6,327 nt of DNA from Clostridia bacterium (lineage in GTDB: Bacteria; Bacillota_A; Clostridia; Oscillospirales; QAKW01). Of the stretch, positions 5,707 through 6,327 are shown one piece after another (the stretch's first letter is position 1; every line of letters begins with the position of its first letter). The stretch is taken from assembly GCA_017396865.1 (NCBI GenBank), contig JAFQKO010000202.1:1-6327 (forward strand), given 5' to 3'. The notes beneath the pieces were generated by a model, which had not been told where the DNA came from, ran no database searches, and worked only from the letters and a program-made list of their open reading frames with translations. The position numbers and the translations under genes were made by a program.

Positions 5707-6327
5707 TCAGATATCGAGGCCGTTCTTCTTACGCATCTTGGCATTGACCTTAACAGGCAGGCCAAAAAGGTTGATAAAGCCGGCAGAATCCTTTTGATCG
5801 TACACTTCATCCTCATCGAAGGTTGCGATCTCGGGATCATACAAAGAATAGGGAGAGGTTACGGAGGCAAGGATCATATTGCCCTTATACAGCTTGAGCT
5901 TTACGTCGCCGGTAACGGTCTCCTGCGTGCTGTCGACAAAGGCCATGATCGCCTTGGTCAACGGAGTGAACCACTGGCCGTCGTAGATGATCTCGGCAAA
6001 CTTCTGGCCGACCAATGCCTTATAATGAGAGGTAGCGCGGTCGAGGCAGAGGGTCTCGAGGATCTCATGGGCCTTATAAAGGATGGTGCCGCCCGGGGTC
6101 TCATAAACACCGCGGCACTTCATGCCGACCAGACGGTTTTCAACGATATCCAGCAGACCGATGCCGTTCTTTCCACCCAGCTCGTTGAGCTTCCAGATCA
6201 GGTCAACACCGTTCATCTCCACCCCGTCGATGGCGGTGGGGATACCCTTTTCAAAATGGATGGTCACATAGGTAGGAGCATCGGGTGCCATCTCGGGAGA
6301 AACACCCATCTCCAAAAAGCCGGGCTC
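5707..6327 (-). CDS. argG: Argininosuccinate synthase, C-terminal half (5' end outside the window)
   Basis: 206 codons and a TGA stop are visible, open to the window edge. The family is about 400 residues, so roughly the first half is missing, including the N-terminal nucleotide-binding (SGGLDTS) loop. The enzyme condenses citrulline and aspartate with ATP to give argininosuccinate, the substrate of the next gene's product. Counting from the first visible residue, the fragment has GVSPEMAPD at 8-16; [14 protein letters not shown] at 55-68; [14 protein letters not shown] at 70-83; KLYKGN at 145-150; SPYSLYD at 158-164; and FGLPVKV at 188-194. Glu63 and Tyr75 have the spacing of the citrulline-contacting Glu and Tyr described for the Thermus thermophilus enzyme. 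The usual KSRG is KCRG here, a minor change. A TTG at 6315 lies in frame but is internal, since homology continues through EPGF before it. Confidence 0.95.
   Translation of the reverse strand, partial: EPGFLEMGVSPEMAPDAPTYVTIHFEKGIPTAIDGVEMNGVDLIWKLNELGGKNGIGLLDIVENRLVGMKCRGVYETPGGTILYKAHEILETLCLDRATSHYKALVGQKFAEIIYDGQWFTPLTKAIMAFVDSTQETVTGDVKLKLYKGNMILASVTSPYSLYDPEIATFDEDEVYDQKDSAGFINLFGLPVKVNAKMRKKNGLDI

Larger units (their letters stand above)
1..6327 (-). other. Arginine biosynthesis operon argG-argH-argC-argJ-argB-argD-argF (both ends cut)
   Basis: Seven genes run in the same direction, with junctions of 77 bp, 4 bp overlap, 16 bp, 11 bp, 5 bp and 4 bp overlap. No convincing promoter or intrinsic terminator separates them, so a single transcript starting upstream of argG is likely. 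No ArgR-type operator (AT-rich TGAAT/ATTCA palindrome) is seen in the only sizeable gap, so any repressor or attenuator control should lie beyond the right edge. argR, carA and carB are not in the window. No non-coding stretch exceeds 77 bp. Confidence 0.9.

Noticed and set aside
5655..5840. Small minus-strand frame of 61 codons across the end of argG and the gap.
   Set aside because: It overlaps argG in another frame, runs through the inverted repeat, and has no ribosome binding site or known similarity.
6313..6315. TTG at 6315 as a start codon of argG or of a shorter protein.
   Set aside because: The frame stays open to the window edge and continues as argininosuccinate synthase sequence upstream (EPGF), so this TTG is an internal leucine codon.
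1..6327. An undescribed system, mobile element, CRISPR array or RNA gene hidden in the window.
   Set aside because: Known arginine genes fill all but about 110 bases, and no direct repeats, terminal inverted repeats, tRNA-like folds or foreign genes were seen.

Overview
The window is one strand-consistent piece of an arginine biosynthesis operon. All genes lie on the minus strand, so transcription runs from high to low coordinates: argG (C-terminal half only), argH, argC, argJ, argB, argD, argF (first 16 codons only). Together they cover nearly the whole route from N-acetylglutamate to arginine. ArgB phosphorylates N-acetylglutamate. ArgC reduces the acyl phosphate to the semialdehyde. ArgD transaminates it to N-acetylornithine. 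ArgJ moves the acetyl group back to glutamate, releasing ornithine. ArgF makes citrulline, and ArgG and ArgH convert citrulline to arginine. The presence of ArgJ indicates the acetyl-recycling (cyclic) form of the pathway.

The organism is most likely a Gram-positive of the class Clostridia, perhaps an Oscillospirales/Ruminococcaceae-like gut bacterium. This is inference from the moderate GC content, AGGAGG-type ribosome binding sites, the tightly packed arg operon and the style of the proteins (a short type 2 ArgC, an ArgB of the arginine-sensitive type). No taxonomic marker gene is present.

Layout from right to left: 6327-5707 is the argG C-terminal half. 5706-5630 is the only sizeable gap (77 bp) and holds a strong GC-rich inverted repeat plus the argH ribosome binding site. 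5629-4256 is argH. 4259-3324 is argC, overlapping argH by 4 bp (ATGA). 3307-2096 is argJ, 2084-1212 is argB and 1206-46 is argD. 49-1 is the argF start, overlapping argD by 4 bp (ATGA). The gaps between the other genes are 16, 11 and 5 bp, so the whole set is very probably one transcript. Its promoter would be upstream of argG, outside the window.

I see no mobile element, CRISPR array, RNA gene, toxin-antitoxin or defence gene, and no undescribed system. Every stretch is accounted for by known arginine genes. The points worth a second look are modest: the variant active-site motif of the type 2 ArgC, the hairpin between argG and argH, the translational coupling signals, and a roughly threefold excess of GATC sites.
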